This document shows positions 29,242-39,650 of a DNA stretch of 64,000 nucleotides, one piece after another (the stretch's first letter is position 1; each line of letters starts with the position of its first letter). Under the pieces are notes generated by a model. The model saw nothing but the letters and a program-made list of their open reading frames with translations, was not told the DNA's origin and made no database searches. Source of the stretch: Paracentrotus lividus (lineage: Eukaryota > Echinodermata > Echinoidea > Camarodonta > Echinidae); assembly GCA_940671915.1 (NCBI GenBank), contig CALNVZ010000447.1, positions 58,332 through 122,331 of the forward strand, given 5' to 3'. A program made the translations under genes and the position numbers.

Positions 29242-29418
29242 CAGGGGCGCGGAGCGTTTTTGGAAGAGGAGGGCTGAAGCGGAATGGGAGGGGACGTGGG
29301 GGGGGAGGGGCACATCGCAGCAAACTCTGACAGGACTTAAAATAACAAATGTATGTTCATTTTTCCGTTTTTACACGTTTCGCTGACGAAGCCCCTCCCA
29401 GGCTCCGTGCGCCCCCTG
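29242..29418. mobile_element. small MITE with CAGGGGCGCGGAGCG ends
   Basis: The left end CAGGGGCGCGGAGCG pairs with the right end GCTCCGTGCGCCCCCTG. The 177 base body has a GGGG-rich left part and a CCCCTCCC right part. The same family occurs at 35468-35643 and, inverted, near 6789-6955. Confidence 0.6.
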
Positions 29419-29523
29419 CAAAATTACATAAAAAACATATACCAATTTGTCCGAATTTGTTCGCTTCCTGTTAAACATAATTAAAACATAATCAGAAACC
29501 TCTGAACCATGGAGCTAGTATGA

Positions 29524-30130
29524 GAGACGTCTCCAAGACGTCTTCGCGGCAATTTTATTAAAAAAAAATCCGTTCCGCAAATTCAGGGACGTCTCGGAGA
29601 CGTCTCTGAATACCATATATATCCCGTCGGCGAGACAAGATTCCTATTCGGCCCGCGGAGACGTCTCGCCGAAGTAGCAATGATTAGCACCTTAGGCTCA
29701 AGCATATCATTAACTTTCCCCACAGAACTTTGAATGTATTTTCAATTATAAGCTTTACCAAAAACCACAAAGTAACAACACTGCCGAATCGCTATAATAA
29801 GCTCACACGTCCCATGAAAATAGGATATCCAAACACTACCCTACTCAACCTAACACGCGTAGGCTCTTCTCTCAACCTACGCATCACCCTCAGCAATCTA
29901 GCAATTCTTCGTCTCCGCGATGAGAAATACGTATACAAGTCTACAACGTGATCGCGAGACTGTCTCTCTCGGCAGACGTCTCCCTAAAATCTCCGAACGG
30001 ATTTCATCAAATTCGTTTGGCGGAGATGTACTCGGGAGACGTCTCCGCGATATGGGAGATGTTTCTTTAAACATTCTTGTTTTTCCGTCGCGAAAACAAC
30101 TTTTCATAATTCTATCGCAGGACGTCTCCG
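29524..30130. repeat. cluster of GAGACGTCTC palindromes
   Basis: The 10-base palindrome GAGACGTCTC or a one-base variant appears at about 29525, 29536, 29587, 29597, 29658, 29974, 30036 and 30120, often extended to GGGAGACGTCTCC. Spacing is irregular and the DNA between does not repeat strictly. No coding frame explains it. Confidence 0.6.
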
Positions 30131-30964
30131 CAAAGGAGATACCACAAGCCTCAAGTTTTTATTCTTGTGTTGTTGTTGTTGTTTCTTTTCTTAATACAAC
30201 AACTACATCACCTTCTGACTTCCAGCGAAACCAGAAACACTACACATACCACGAGCTAACACACATAGATATCCTTCGATAGCATTGAGCGCATACAGTC
30301 ACCAGGAACCACCGACACTCTACTGCGTTCCTCTTCGAAGTCACATATCTGTACAATAGAGTAGACTTGGATATAGAGAAAAATGACAAGAAAACCTCGT
30401 TGATAAGCTCAGTATCAGAACTTTATAACTTTGAATTATTGTCGATTATTATTGCTTTACAAAAACAAAAAGACGGTAACCATACCTATAATCTCAGACA
30501 ATGAAAATTCAATAACTTTTGAACATATCGTCTAATACGTTTGTTAGAAATGCACATGAATATTCGATATTTCCGAAAAAAGCTGCCTTTAGTTTTACAC
30601 TTTGTTCTCACTGTAATCAGGCCTCAAGTTTGTTTATTCTTGTTTTTTTTTTTTAATAATTGTATATCACTTACTAGAGAACTCAGATACTTCATTAACT
30701 TTAAATGTATAATCAATAATTTCTTTTTTTACAAGGACCAAAGGTAACCTTATCTATGAGCTCAAACATGATGAATAAAATAATCTGAACATAATGATGT
30801 TTTATTTCATTTTATTTCGTCGAGTGTTCATGGTATAACACATAAGAAACACTGACAGGACTAGCCCATTGGAAAACGAAAAGACCTATCTTACAATGGG
30901 TCAAATAAAATGGGGAAGAAATAGGACCCCGACTTGTTTTTTTTCTCTTATAAAAAAAAGCACA

Positions 30965-31115
30965 TATTAAAGAGAGAAAGAGGAAGGGAGAGAAAGGAGA
31001 GGCGGAGAGAAGAAAGAGACGAGAGGGGGAGAAGGGGCAATAGGAAAGTAAAAAGTACAAGAGGGAGGTGAATGAAAAAAAAGAAAGAAAGAAAGACAGA
31101 GGGGAGAGAGAGGGA
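30965..31115 (+). repeat. polypurine tract
   Basis: About 150 bases are almost all A and G on the + strand, made of GAGAGAAAGAGG-like pieces. Long open frames on either strand across it (KKKERKTEGRE-like, or SLPS-rich on the other strand) are products of composition and not genes. The tract could form triplex DNA (inference). Confidence 0.75.
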
Positions 31116-32222
31116 GGGATGCAGCCCCATAAAAAATATATACTTATATATATTTCAATATGAACCTAGAAAATATATGTCCAATACTTTGTTAAAAGGG
31201 CAAAACCATATTCTCGGATTTTGCCAGAAGAAAAATGGCGTAATTTTGCAAGATTGATTTACAAACAAAAAAGAGAGAAAAGAAAAAAAAAAAGCTGTCA
31301 TCTTTTACTTCTTCTCAGAAATGTATCACTTTATTTTGACAAGAATGCGTTAAAGTCAAAAGGCGTATAGCCCCTACATTAAAGTGTTATTACAACAGTG
31401 TCAGTTAAAAAGACATATATTTGTGTAGGTACAAGTAGATGAAAGAAGCCAAACATGATGAATTAATGAAGGTTCTCATATTCTACAGTTAAAGGTAAGC
31501 CACACAACCTAAAATAAAAAAAAAAAAAAAACTATCATAACTTTTGTCCCCTTTATGTATATAACAAGTGGAAAAGTAATTAAAATGGGTCGACAGCAAT
31601 TGTCATGCTTTCATTATAAGTCAGTCTTATGTGCGTTAATGATGTTTAATTTCGTATGTGCATAGCTTTGATAAAGAAAAACCCAAAATGTTACAAGTTC
31701 ATGTGTTACAATTGACCCCGCCACGTCCTTTACAATTAGCCTCTCACGGGCAATTTGTAACACTCGACCTTTTGTTCTTGAAATGGTGTAATGCTTCAAA
31801 ATGACTTGTTTTACTTTTACCCAACCCTATTCATATGTCAAGCTAAGATATGCATATTTCATATTATTTTAGTTTTAAGCAAGTATTTAGCTTCATAAAG
31901 CTGACTAGGTCAATGATGCGGAAAAACCTGTTACAATTGCCCCAGTTCTCCCCTACCGGTAGATTCAAAATTTGTCTCCATCCTTCATTACAGGCTAGTT
32001 GAATACCTTTGTTACTATAGGAACTTAAGAACCCGGTCTTTCCTTACAATTGCTGTAATTCCCGCTTAGCAACAACAGTGATAGAAGTTGGATACAATCA
32101 CATTCTCAAACAAAGGTTGCGTTTTGTTGACATCTGAAGAGCATTACGATAACCGAAATAACATAAATTCGTGAAAGTATCGCCATTCACGAGTAGGTTA
32201 GAAATATTGTTCCTTATCTTTA

Positions 32223-32378
32223 AGGCCCGGTCCCACTGCACGCTGGAGGATTAACTTGAGATGAGTTGCGTAGTACAAACTCTCCCGCCTTCATCCGCAA
32301 CCCAAAAAAAAAACAAACAAACAAGAACAAACAATCCGCAATTCATACGCAATCATCCTAAAGAGCGAGTGGGACCGC
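32223..32378. mobile_element. MITE with GGCCCGGTCCCACT ends
   Basis: The left end AAGGCCCGGTCCCACT faces the right end AGTGGGACCGCCGC, about 155 bases in total, with an A-rich centre (32305-32335). Ends of this kind are widespread in invertebrate MITEs. The copy interrupts a locally duplicated segment. It has no coding capacity. Confidence 0.55.
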
Positions 32379-32479
32379 CGCTATTAATTACAGGCGCTTT
32401 TTGAATACTTCGTTAGCTATAGAACCCACGAACCGTCTATTCTTATAGATTGCTGGTGAATGACCTGGCTTAGCAACAG

Positions 32480-33400
32480 CCAGTGTATAGAAAGTGGTAC
32501 AGGTTGATTGAAATAAACATGCGCATTGGCGAACAAGGACAGCTCACTATCTACACTGTATTATTGCATTATCTTGTTGTGGAATCCTTTAATGAGGCAA
32601 ACTTACAGACGCACACTGGATCAATACCCAGTAAAGTTAGAAGTCCCAGACCGGACCGACAAATGAAATAGCACAAAAACGAAAGCTAATATGCTATATT
32701 AATACAACAATTCCAAATTAAAGCGTTCTTTTCACTTGTCCATCTAGAAAGTATTTAATTAAAAAGATGAACCGACCTCAAGCCGCCACCCCTCCCGAAC
32801 TACCTTGTAAAATACCCCTAATTTTAAAAGTAGCGAGTTGATCGACGTCAAAAAAATGTTAATGGAATGCTACAGCAGTCCTGTGGCCAGGCCATTGATT
32901 GACTTTGCTCACTTTTTCATAACAATTAGAATCTAGCTCACAGGGCGTCTCAAATTGTCCTGACATAGCAATACAAACGTGTTTTATCTAAAGGCAAAAC
33001 GCGGAATATGCCCAAGCGCAGGACTCCTGTTAGCATTCCATACATTTTTTTGACGTCTCACTCGCACTTTTAAATTAGGGGTAATTTACAAGTATTCAGG
33101 GAGGGTTAGGCCTGGTTTGAGGTGTCGTCATTCTTTTTAATTAAATACTTTCTATCATGGACATAAAAAACGCCCTTAATTTGGACATGCTTGTATATAT
33201 AGCATTATTAGCTTCGTTTTTGCGCTCATTTCATTCTTGTCCGCGTACCGGGTCTAGACTTTAAGATTTGATTATAATGGCGATCTTCCTTCTGTTGACA
33301 TGAGAGGTGTGTGAAGTACTCTTTTTAATTCCTTTACGTTTCAGTTCACAGATAGCGTTTATTTTTTCAATAGATTAATGCTTATAATCACCAACGCTAA
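32480..33400. mobile_element. foldback element with long inverted arms
   Basis: The arms at about 32640-32890 and 33005-33250 are reverse complements with modest divergence. Anchors are TTGACGTC, then AAAAAAATG, GGAATGCTA and CAG(C/G)AGTCCTG near the loop; TTACCCCTAATTT-like and CCTGAATACTTG-like segments in the middle; and CGAAGCTAATATGC-like sequence further out. Weaker symmetry reaches 32480 and 33400. The roughly 115 base loop (32890-33005) is not symmetric and also occurs in the left copy at 9660-9840, so it is a real shared element and not the turning point of the large palindrome. It has no coding capacity. A foldback or long-TIR non-autonomous transposon is the likely class. Confidence 0.6.
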
Positions 33401-33544
33401 AATCATGTCTTGCCAAATCCAATTTACAAATTGTGTGTATTTACAACGATAGTAACAATCACATTAAAATAGAAAATTTGAAATTTAATTCTAAAAATAA
33501 ATTATAGCGCCACTTTTTTAGTTACTTGTACTGAAAGAAAAGAA

Positions 33545-33700
33545 TATTGGATTTAGAGGCGCGACTTGGATCTGGATGGACCCTCCAGGAACAAGTGCTA
33601 TACGCCGAAAATTGCAAGCAGGTAGGCCTAAACAAAAATCATTATGATGCGACTAAGCGGGCGACTCCTGGGCCCCGTCGCCCCAAATATATATTGTTAA
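33545..33700 (+). other. unidentified segment with a short open frame
   Basis: A short frame (GSGWTLQEQVLYAENC) is followed by GTAGGC, and a GGCGACTCCTGGGCCCCGTC segment lies downstream. The left arm shows a damaged counterpart near 8930-8960. It could be the end of a transposon or a small exon. I see no Ig or signal-peptide features, so I do not add it to the receptor gene. A (TTTA)n-rich tract follows at 33775-33818. Confidence 0.25.
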
Positions 33701-33924
33701 TTGCCATAATGTTAACTAATTGTGCCTCCTGTATTAATTCCTGTCTTCTGATTTATATCATCATAATAAAATGTTTATTTATCTATTTATTTATTTTTTT
33801 ATTTATTTTTTTTTTGCTGAAATTCTTGTGACAAAATGCATGTTTTTAATCGTATCTTTATAATGTCTTCTAATATTTCAGATTTGACGTCTCTGACCAG
33901 TGGTGAAGCCATTATTAACCTCGT

Positions 33925-34340
33925 CCGTCATGCTAGTCTGTCAAGACAGCAGCAAGAACATCGCGGCAGAAAAGCGCGACGGACTAGCTTTTACACCATG
34001 ACCGACTAGCTGTAAAGCTAGTCCTGCTCAAAAGCTCGTCAGTCTGGGCATCACTACGACTAGCTTTTAGGCTAGTCCGTCAAACTAGTCGGTCACGACG
34101 GACGAGCTTTAAAATTAGTCTGTCGTGACCGACGAGCATTAAAACTAGTCCGTCTTGACGGACTAACTTGATGGACTAGCTTTCAAGCTAGTCCGTAGAG
34201 ACGGACGAGTTTTAAAGCTAGTCCGTAATAACCGGGTTGTGTTGAAGGAAAACTAGTCCGTCGTGACCGACTAGCTTTAAAACTAGTCAGTCTGGGCATC
34301 ACTACGACTAGCTTTAAAGCTAGTCGGTCTACCCGTTTAG
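33925..34340. repeat. array of CTAGTC/GACTAG palindromic units
   Basis: Units of the form GACTAGC-TTTAAA-GCTAGTC alternate with CGTC/GACG linkers about every 28-35 bases, giving a dozen or more short hairpins in about 415 bases. Individual units vary (GACGAGC, GACTAAC), so this is a decayed array. It lies about 400 bases upstream of Ig exon 1. An inverted noisy copy is at 8215-8620. Confidence 0.75.
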
Positions 34341-34475
34341 GTTTTCAGTGTAATGATTATTTCGTTCATCCAATAAAACAAAGAAATACATAAGAAATGA
34401 TACAAAAGAAGATGAAATAAGATTAAAACAACAAAACGTAACTATACGTAAGTGTCTGTGTGACTGTAGCATTAT
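34330..34475 (+). repeat. intron segment shared with 53086-53235
   Basis: The sequence from ACCCGT through TTTCGTTCATCC, AAAACAAAGAAATACAT and CGTAAGTGTCTGTGTGACTG is repeated with few changes at 53086-53235. One copy lies upstream of each Ig-domain exon. It may be a dispersed repeat, or a remnant of duplication of an exon together with its flanking intron. Confidence 0.6.
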
Positions 34476-34746
34476 GTTAGCAATCAATCTATTGCATTGC
34501 GAATATACGGTGTCTGCGCTCGCACAAAACACGGATCGTATCAACAATTGACTGCCGTTGAAAAAAATGACTATTAAAAACGACTATTGATTGATGACTA
34601 TTGAACGCTCAGCCTCCCTGGCCAGGCCTGGCTAAAACTATGACCAGACTTTTGACCAATCAGAGGACAGGATTATTCAACATTGTTAGCATGAGTTATA
34701 TAATAATCTATATTGAATTGAATTGACAATTGACATTTTCTTTCAG

Positions 34747-35076
34747 GAATGGCTTGTCAGATGGAAGAAACTGCCGTTGAAATACATACTACTGGGCGGA
34801 TCCCATGCAGACACAATGTTCCTCCTGAGTTAATAAGCTTTGTTCGATGGACCAAGAGCATTGATGAAAACTGCTACGAAAATGGCGGTCCATTTCTCGC
34901 ATCATGGAATGGCGATCAGACCATATGGGACCAAAATTATGGTGTAGATACTGATTTTTCATTGGTAATACCTGACGTAACAACAATGTTTATTGGAATA
35001 TACAGATGTTCTGTACGTTCAACGAACATAACTGTAGCTCCTAACACTGACAGTGACAACAGATTGACGGTTTACA
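34747..35076 (+). CDS. Ig V-like domain exon of a membrane receptor
   Basis: Seen: the acceptor TTTCTTTCAG precedes the exon and GTAAGT follows it. The exon is 330 bases with phase 1 at both ends, the usual arrangement for Ig-domain exons. Counting from the first ATG (34749), Cys20 and Cys87 are 67 residues apart and Trp34 lies in a VRW context, with the F-strand motif GIYRC before the second Cys. This is the C-W-YxC signature of a V-set domain. There are extra cysteines at 3 and 42 and an N-glycosylation site at NIT (93-95). Its frame joins the 53347 exon without a break. The ATG near the acceptor is probably internal, since no signal peptide follows it. Inference: extracellular ligand-binding domain. 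I cannot assign an ortholog. A damaged inverted copy lies at 7456-7784. Confidence 0.82.
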
Positions 35077-35142
35077 GTAAGTAAAACTAAGATTGGTGAA
35101 ATGTTATCAATGATTGCTTCTTTTTATGAAAGCACTTGCTGC

Positions 35143-35345
35143 CATTGTGTTGGCTCAGTTGATAGAGCGTCCGCCTCATAATCGGGAGGTTGTGGGTTCG
35201 ATCCCCGGCCGCGTCATACCAAAGACGTTAAAGATGGTTACGTAGTTGTTGCTTCCCTGTTTGGCGTTCAACAAGAGGGGGATAGAGCAACGTCCTTCTG
35301 GCGCTGCTCAGCGGCTGCCAAGCCCACGGGATAAGGGCAAAAAGA
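35143..35345 (+). mobile_element. tRNA-derived SINE-like repeat
   Basis: The first 70 bases look like a tRNA: an A-box region GTTGGCTCAGTTGATAGAGC, an anticodon loop CTCATAA (CAT), and a B-box GGTTCGATCCC. The acceptor arms do not pair and the T-stem has a mismatch, so this is not a working tRNA. It is followed by about 130 bases of non-tRNA sequence (AAAGACGTTAAAGATGG, then TTGCTTCCCTGTTTGGCG). This is the build of a tRNA-derived SINE with internal RNA polymerase III promoter boxes. It lies in intron 1 just after the V-like exon. A noisy inverted copy is at about 7140-7415. Confidence 0.6.
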
Positions 35346-35467
35346 ATATCCGATTCGGACAATAAATTTGGAGCATTAATACAAATTGAAAACGCCATTA
35401 TGTATACCCTCACTACAGCTAGTGCGACCTAGAAAAAAAAACGAAACCAAGATCGATTGATGTTTAT

Positions 35468-35643
35468 CAGGGACCGCGGAGCCGGGGGGCTGGAGGTTGG
35501 GGTTTCAGCTCCCCTCATTTTTGTTTTCAGCAAACGTGTAAAAAAAAAACCCCAAATGACCATAAATTTGTGATTTTTAGCCTCTTGATCCCCCCACCCT
35601 TCGGCTCCGCCCCTCCAATTTAAAAAACGCTCTGCGGCCCCTG
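35468..35643. mobile_element. MITE with CAGGG(A/G)CCGCGGAGC ends and TTTAT duplication
   Basis: The left end CAGGGACCGCGGAGCC pairs with the right end GCTCTGCGGCCCCTG. TTTAT (or TTTATCA) flanks both ends and looks like a target-site duplication. It is the same family as 29242-29418. A damaged inverted copy is near 6789-6955. Confidence 0.65.
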
Positions 35644-35769
35644 TTTATCATAACTTAATCTCAATTAACATTCATAAATGACCCATCAGTATAAAACTTG
35701 GAGTCCCTTCTTTCATTTGATAAAATCTGTATGACACATAAATCATGCACGAGTGAGTTACAACAATTT

Positions 35770-35876
35770 GAAGAGAGGAAACCAAAATTCGTTTGGCGGG
35801 CGGTATCTGAAATTTTCTTTAGAATCTACGTATTACGTATACCGTCCGCCAAATGACTTTTTGGTTTCCTCTCTTC
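35770..35876. repeat. strong hairpin of 107 bases
   Basis: The arm GAAGAGAGGAAACCAAAA...GGCGGGCGGTAT (35770-35806) is the near-perfect reverse complement of ATACCGTCCGCC...TTTTTGGTTTCCTCTCTTC (35838-35876). The loop contains TACGTATTACGTA. It resembles the core of a short MITE. The inverted partner in the left arm is at about 6553-6655. Confidence 0.7.
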
Positions 35877-35929
35877 ACAGGGCCGGTGGAGCGTTTTCAA
35901 AAGTGTTGCTTCTCCATTTTAAAGGAAAA

Positions 35930-36420
35930 TAAATTGCGAGCGCAAAGCGCGAGCAGAATAATTGTCAACTTTACAAATCTATAACTTTACTTATGGGGAC
36001 ACCAGGGATCAATCAGTGCCTTTTTCTAAAGAAAGTTGCGAGCGCGAAGCGCGAGCCAAAAATTTGGGCTTATAATGACCTGAAGGTAGTGTATTTTGGA
36101 CACATTTTGAAAATTGATATCCATCACTTCACTTTGGGACGTCAGGAATCAGTCTTTCTTAGAGAAGTTCGCGAGCGCGAAGCGCGAGCTGAAAATTTTG
36201 GCTTGCAATGATGCAAAGGCCGTTTATTTTTCGAACATTTCCCCTCTTATTTCTTTTTTTTTTTTGGTTTAAACTATACTAACGATCACCTCCATTTGAA
36301 CAAAAATAAAAATTTACATAACATTACTTGTTAAGGACGCCAGGGATCAGTCAATGTACCTTTTGATATAACTTTGCGAGCACGAAGCGCGAGCCGAAAA
36401 ATTTGGCTTAAAATGACCTA
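35930..36420. repeat. dispersed satellite cores, GCGAGCGCGAAGCGCGAGC family
   Basis: Four cores occur at 35936, 36038, 36169 and 36376, each with AAGCGCGAGC and about 100-200 bases of AT-rich linker that includes GGACACCAGGGATCAGTC-like sequence. They belong to the family that forms the array at 37400-39650 but have a different linker. Confidence 0.65.
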
Positions 36421-36759
36421 AAGATAGTGTATTCTAGACACATTTGGAAAATGTACATCACGTCTCTCCACATTTGGACATCAGGAATCTGTCAATGGTC
36501 CTTTCAGAGATTTGACTCCTCTTTAAAATTTTATTTATTGATAATCCGCACCTCTTAAAATTCCGTAGGGGCCTTTGTTCATTTGTTGCCCCTTTGTTTA
36601 AAAAGTGCCCCTGTCCGAATATGTACTGATCTCAGGAATGAAAAGGGGCAAGTCTCCTCATTCAGAATATACAAAATTATTCGACAAATCTCCGGCCATG
36701 AATAAAATATGACAACATATAAAAGACTTACAAGTAAATATTTAAAAAAAACATACTTT

Positions 36760-39060
36760 TAAATATGTTGCAATACCAGCTGGTGCTGAAGGGAGTATAT
36801 GTCTTTTCTGTTTAAATCTTTTACTAGGTAACGATCACTTCACATTCTAACAAAAAATAAATGCGAGCGCAAAGCGCGAGCAGAAAAAATTTCAACTTTA
36901 CAAATTTATCTTTCACTTATATGGACACCGGGGTTAATCAGTATGCCTTTATGATAGAACCTTGCGAGCCGAAAAAATTGGCTTAAAGTGTTATTTTAAA
37001 CGCATTTTGCCTCTTCTATCCGTTCTTTTTCTTTTTCTTTCTTTTCCTTTCCCCCTAAGAAAATATAAAATTTCTGGCAAAAAAAGTGTGGGGGCCGGCC
37101 CGGCACCCCAGGCCCCCTCCGCCCATGCTTATTGTTTTTACTCACTCATTCGTGACATAAATTATGGGTCATATTGATTTCATCAAGTGAAAAGAGAGAA
37201 CTCTAATAAGCTTTAAATTCATGGGTCACTAATACAGGAGCGGATCCAGCATTCTCTACTAGGGGGGGGGGCGGAAAAATTTTCATCAAATTTTCCTCGA
37301 TCAGCTGCTTGAAGACCTAAGCTCCGGGGTGTTTATAGGTATTAATATAGTGAATTTTAAAAACTTTTTATTTATATTTTTCACGAACAAGCTAATGTAT
37401 TTAATTTTAAGAAATGCGAGCTTGATCAGCGCGAGCATATGATCCTGAAAAACAGTGCATTTTTTTGTGTCATGTTCATAAAAGATCTAATTATAAACAA
37501 TGCGAGCGCGGGCCGAAAAATTAGGCTACATCAACCTGAAAACTGCATTTTAAGCGCTTTTGTGCTGCTCATAGACATGATAGAAGAGTATTAAACTCAG
37601 TGAACAATGCGAGCGCGAGCTAAAAAATGGCTTTATCAACCTGAAAACAATGCATTTTAAGCGCTTTTTGTGCTGCTCATAGAAGATACTTAACTCATGG
37701 AACAATGCGAGCGCGACGCCGAAATTTTTGATGTATCACCCGAAAACTTGCATTTTGAGGGTTTTTTTTTTTTTTGTGCTACGTAAATTAAAGAGGATAT
37801 TAATCTTATTAAACAATGCGAGCCGGATATTTGTTTGATATATCAACCTGATAAAATAGCATTTTCAGCGTTTTTTGTGTGCAAAGTTTACTGAGCAGAT
37901 AGTTATTAAATATGTTGGGCATACCAGCTGGTTGGTTCTCGAAGGAGGCAGTATATGTCTCTTTCCTGTTATAATCTATTTACTAGGGTAACGATCACCT
38001 CATTATCTAACCAACAATAAGATGCCGAGCGGCACAGCGCGTAGCAGAAAAAATTTCAACTTACCAAATTACTTTCATCTTATATGGACACCGGGGTTAA
38101 GTCCAGTATGCCTTTATATAACCTTGCGAGCCGGAAAGATTGGGTAAATGTGTTATTTTAACGCATTTTGCCTCTTGCTATCCGCATTCTTTTTCTTTTT
38201 CTTTCTTCCTTTCCCCTAAGAACCAAATATAAAAATTATCATGGGCAAAAAAATGTGTGGCCAGGCACCGGCACCACACCAGGCCCCCTCCGCCATGCTT
38301 ATTGTTTTTTACTCACTCATTCGTGACATAAATTATGGGTCATATTGATTTCATCAAGTGAAAAAGGAGACTCTAATAAGCTTTAAATTCATGGGTCACT
38401 TACAGGAGCGGATCCAGCATTCTCTACTAGGGGGGGGGGCGGAAAAAATTTTCATCAAAATTTTCCTCGATCAGCTGCTTGAAGACCTAAGCTCCGGGGG
38501 TGTTATAGGTATTAATATAGTGAATTTTAAAAACTTTTTATTTATATTTTTCACGAACAAGCTAATGTATTTAATTTTAAGAAATGCGAGCTTGATCAGC
38601 GCGAGCATATGATCCTGAAAACAGTGCATTTTTTTGTGTCATGTTCATAAAAGATCTAATTATAAACAATGCGAGCGCGGGCCGAAAAATTAGGCTACAT
38701 CAACCTGAAAACTGCATTTTAAGCGCTTTTGTGCTGCTCATAGACATGATAGAAGATATTAAACTCAGTGAACAATGCGAGCGCGAGCTAAAAAAATGGC
38801 TTTATCAACCTGAAAACAATGCATTTTAAGCGCTTTTTGTGCTGCTCATAGAAGATACTTATCTCATGGAACAATGCGAGCGCGAGCCGAAATTTTTTGA
38901 TGTATCAACCCGAAAACATTGCATTTTGAGGGTTTTTTTTTTTTGTGCTACGTAAATAAAGAGGATATTAATCTTATTAAACAATGCGAGCCGATATTTT
39001 TTTGATATATCAACCTGATAAAATAGCATTTTCAGCGTTTTTTGTGTGCAAAGTTTACTG
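36760..39060 (+). repeat. direct tandem duplication, unit about 1.16 kb
   Basis: The segment 36760-37905 is repeated at about 37905-39060. Anchors are TTAAATATGTTG then ATACCAGCTGG (36762, 37904), TGTGGGGGCCGGCC-like sequence (37087, 38257), GCGGATCCAGCATTCTCTAC (37240, 38407), and CGAGCTTGATCAGCGCGAGC (37416, 38586). Identity is very high in the second half of the unit. The left arm shows the same doubled layout, with GGCCGGCCCC-type blocks at 4025 and 5310, so the duplication precedes whatever made the inverted copy. Confidence 0.75.
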
Positions 39061-39650
39061 AGCAGATAGTTATCTCATTGACCAATGCGAGCCGAAAATT
39101 TCGGTGATACACCAACCTGAAAACAGTGCATTTTAAGCGCTTTTTGTGCTGCTCATATTATAGAAGAAATTTATCTCATTGTATAATTCGAGCGCGAAGT
39201 GTTATCCGAAAGTTTTTGATATATATGAATCTCAGTGAAAACAGTGAATTTTAATTGTTTTTGTGCCATGCTCATAGGGAAGATACTTATTTAATTGAAC
39301 AATGCGAGCATGAAGTGCGAGCTGAAAATTGTTATGATATATCAACCGGAAAACAGAGCATTTTAAGCGTTTTTGTGCTGCTCATATTGAAGATACGTAT
39401 GTCATTGAACAATGCGAGCGCGAAGCGCGAGCCAAAAGTTTTTGATATATGAACCTAAAAACAGTGAACTTTAGCTTATTGAACAATGTGAGCACGAAGT
39501 GCGACATGAAAATTGTTGTGATATATCACCCTGAAAACATTGCATTTTAAGTGCTTTCTGTGCTTCTTATAAAGAAGATACTTATGTCATTGAACAATGC
39601 GAGTGCGAAGCTTTGTGCTATGCTCCTAAAGAGGATCATTATCTTGTTAA
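37400..39650 (+). repeat. satellite-like array, period about 85-115 bases
   Basis: Monomers carry AACAATGCGAGCGCGAAGCG then CGAGCCGAAAATTT, ATATATCAACCTGAAAAC, GCATTTTAAGCGCTTTTTGT and GCTGCTCATAGAAGATACTT. Cores are seen near 37412, 37499, 37608, 37704, 37816, 38583, 38668, 38774, 38873, 38983, 39083, 39187, 39300, 39411, 39485 and 39597. The core is itself palindromic. Part of the array was doubled with the 1.16 kb unit. Short open frames across it are repeat translations. Confidence 0.75.

Larger units (their letters stand above)
28753..31956. mobile_element. TIR element of the ACCGGGG...TGTAAC type, about 3.2 kb
   Basis: The left end reads TATGGGGAACCGGGGACAAA followed by TGTAACAC. The right end, reversed, reads TAGGGGAGAACTGGGGCAAT followed by TGTAACAG. 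Subterminal repeats of the TTGTAAC/GTTACAATTG type occur at 28785, 29130, 31705 and 31750. The interior holds a MITE (29242-29418), a cluster of GAGACGTCTC palindromes (29524-30130), homopolymer tracts and a polypurine tract (30965-31115). Short open frames exist but none resembles a transposase. The end sequence is related to that of the 56660-59586 element, so both may be non-autonomous members of one superfamily, which I cannot name with confidence. Confidence 0.55.
28560..32640. other. partly readable transition region
   Basis: Sequence quality improves towards the right. A TIR element occupies 28753-31956. The segment just left of it (28570-28752, with AAACAAAGGTTG and ATTCACGAGTA) is repeated directly at about 32030-32200. 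A further diverged direct copy of about 31985-32130 appears at 32381-32520, on the other side of a small MITE. These nested direct copies could be real tandem duplications or assembly stutter. I see no exon here. Confidence 0.5.

Noticed and set aside
30812-31130. Open frames in the GA-rich tract
   Set aside because: They are translations of a polypurine/polypyrimidine tract on either strand (S, L, P, F, R, K, E only).
33925-34340. CRISPR-like array
   Set aside because: The repeats are short, palindromic and unequal, spacers are not unique sequences of even length, and the host is eukaryotic.
35143-35216. Functional tRNA gene with CAT anticodon
   Set aside because: The boxes are good, but the acceptor stem does not pair, the T-stem has a mismatch, and a non-tRNA body follows. 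Treated as a tRNA-derived SINE.
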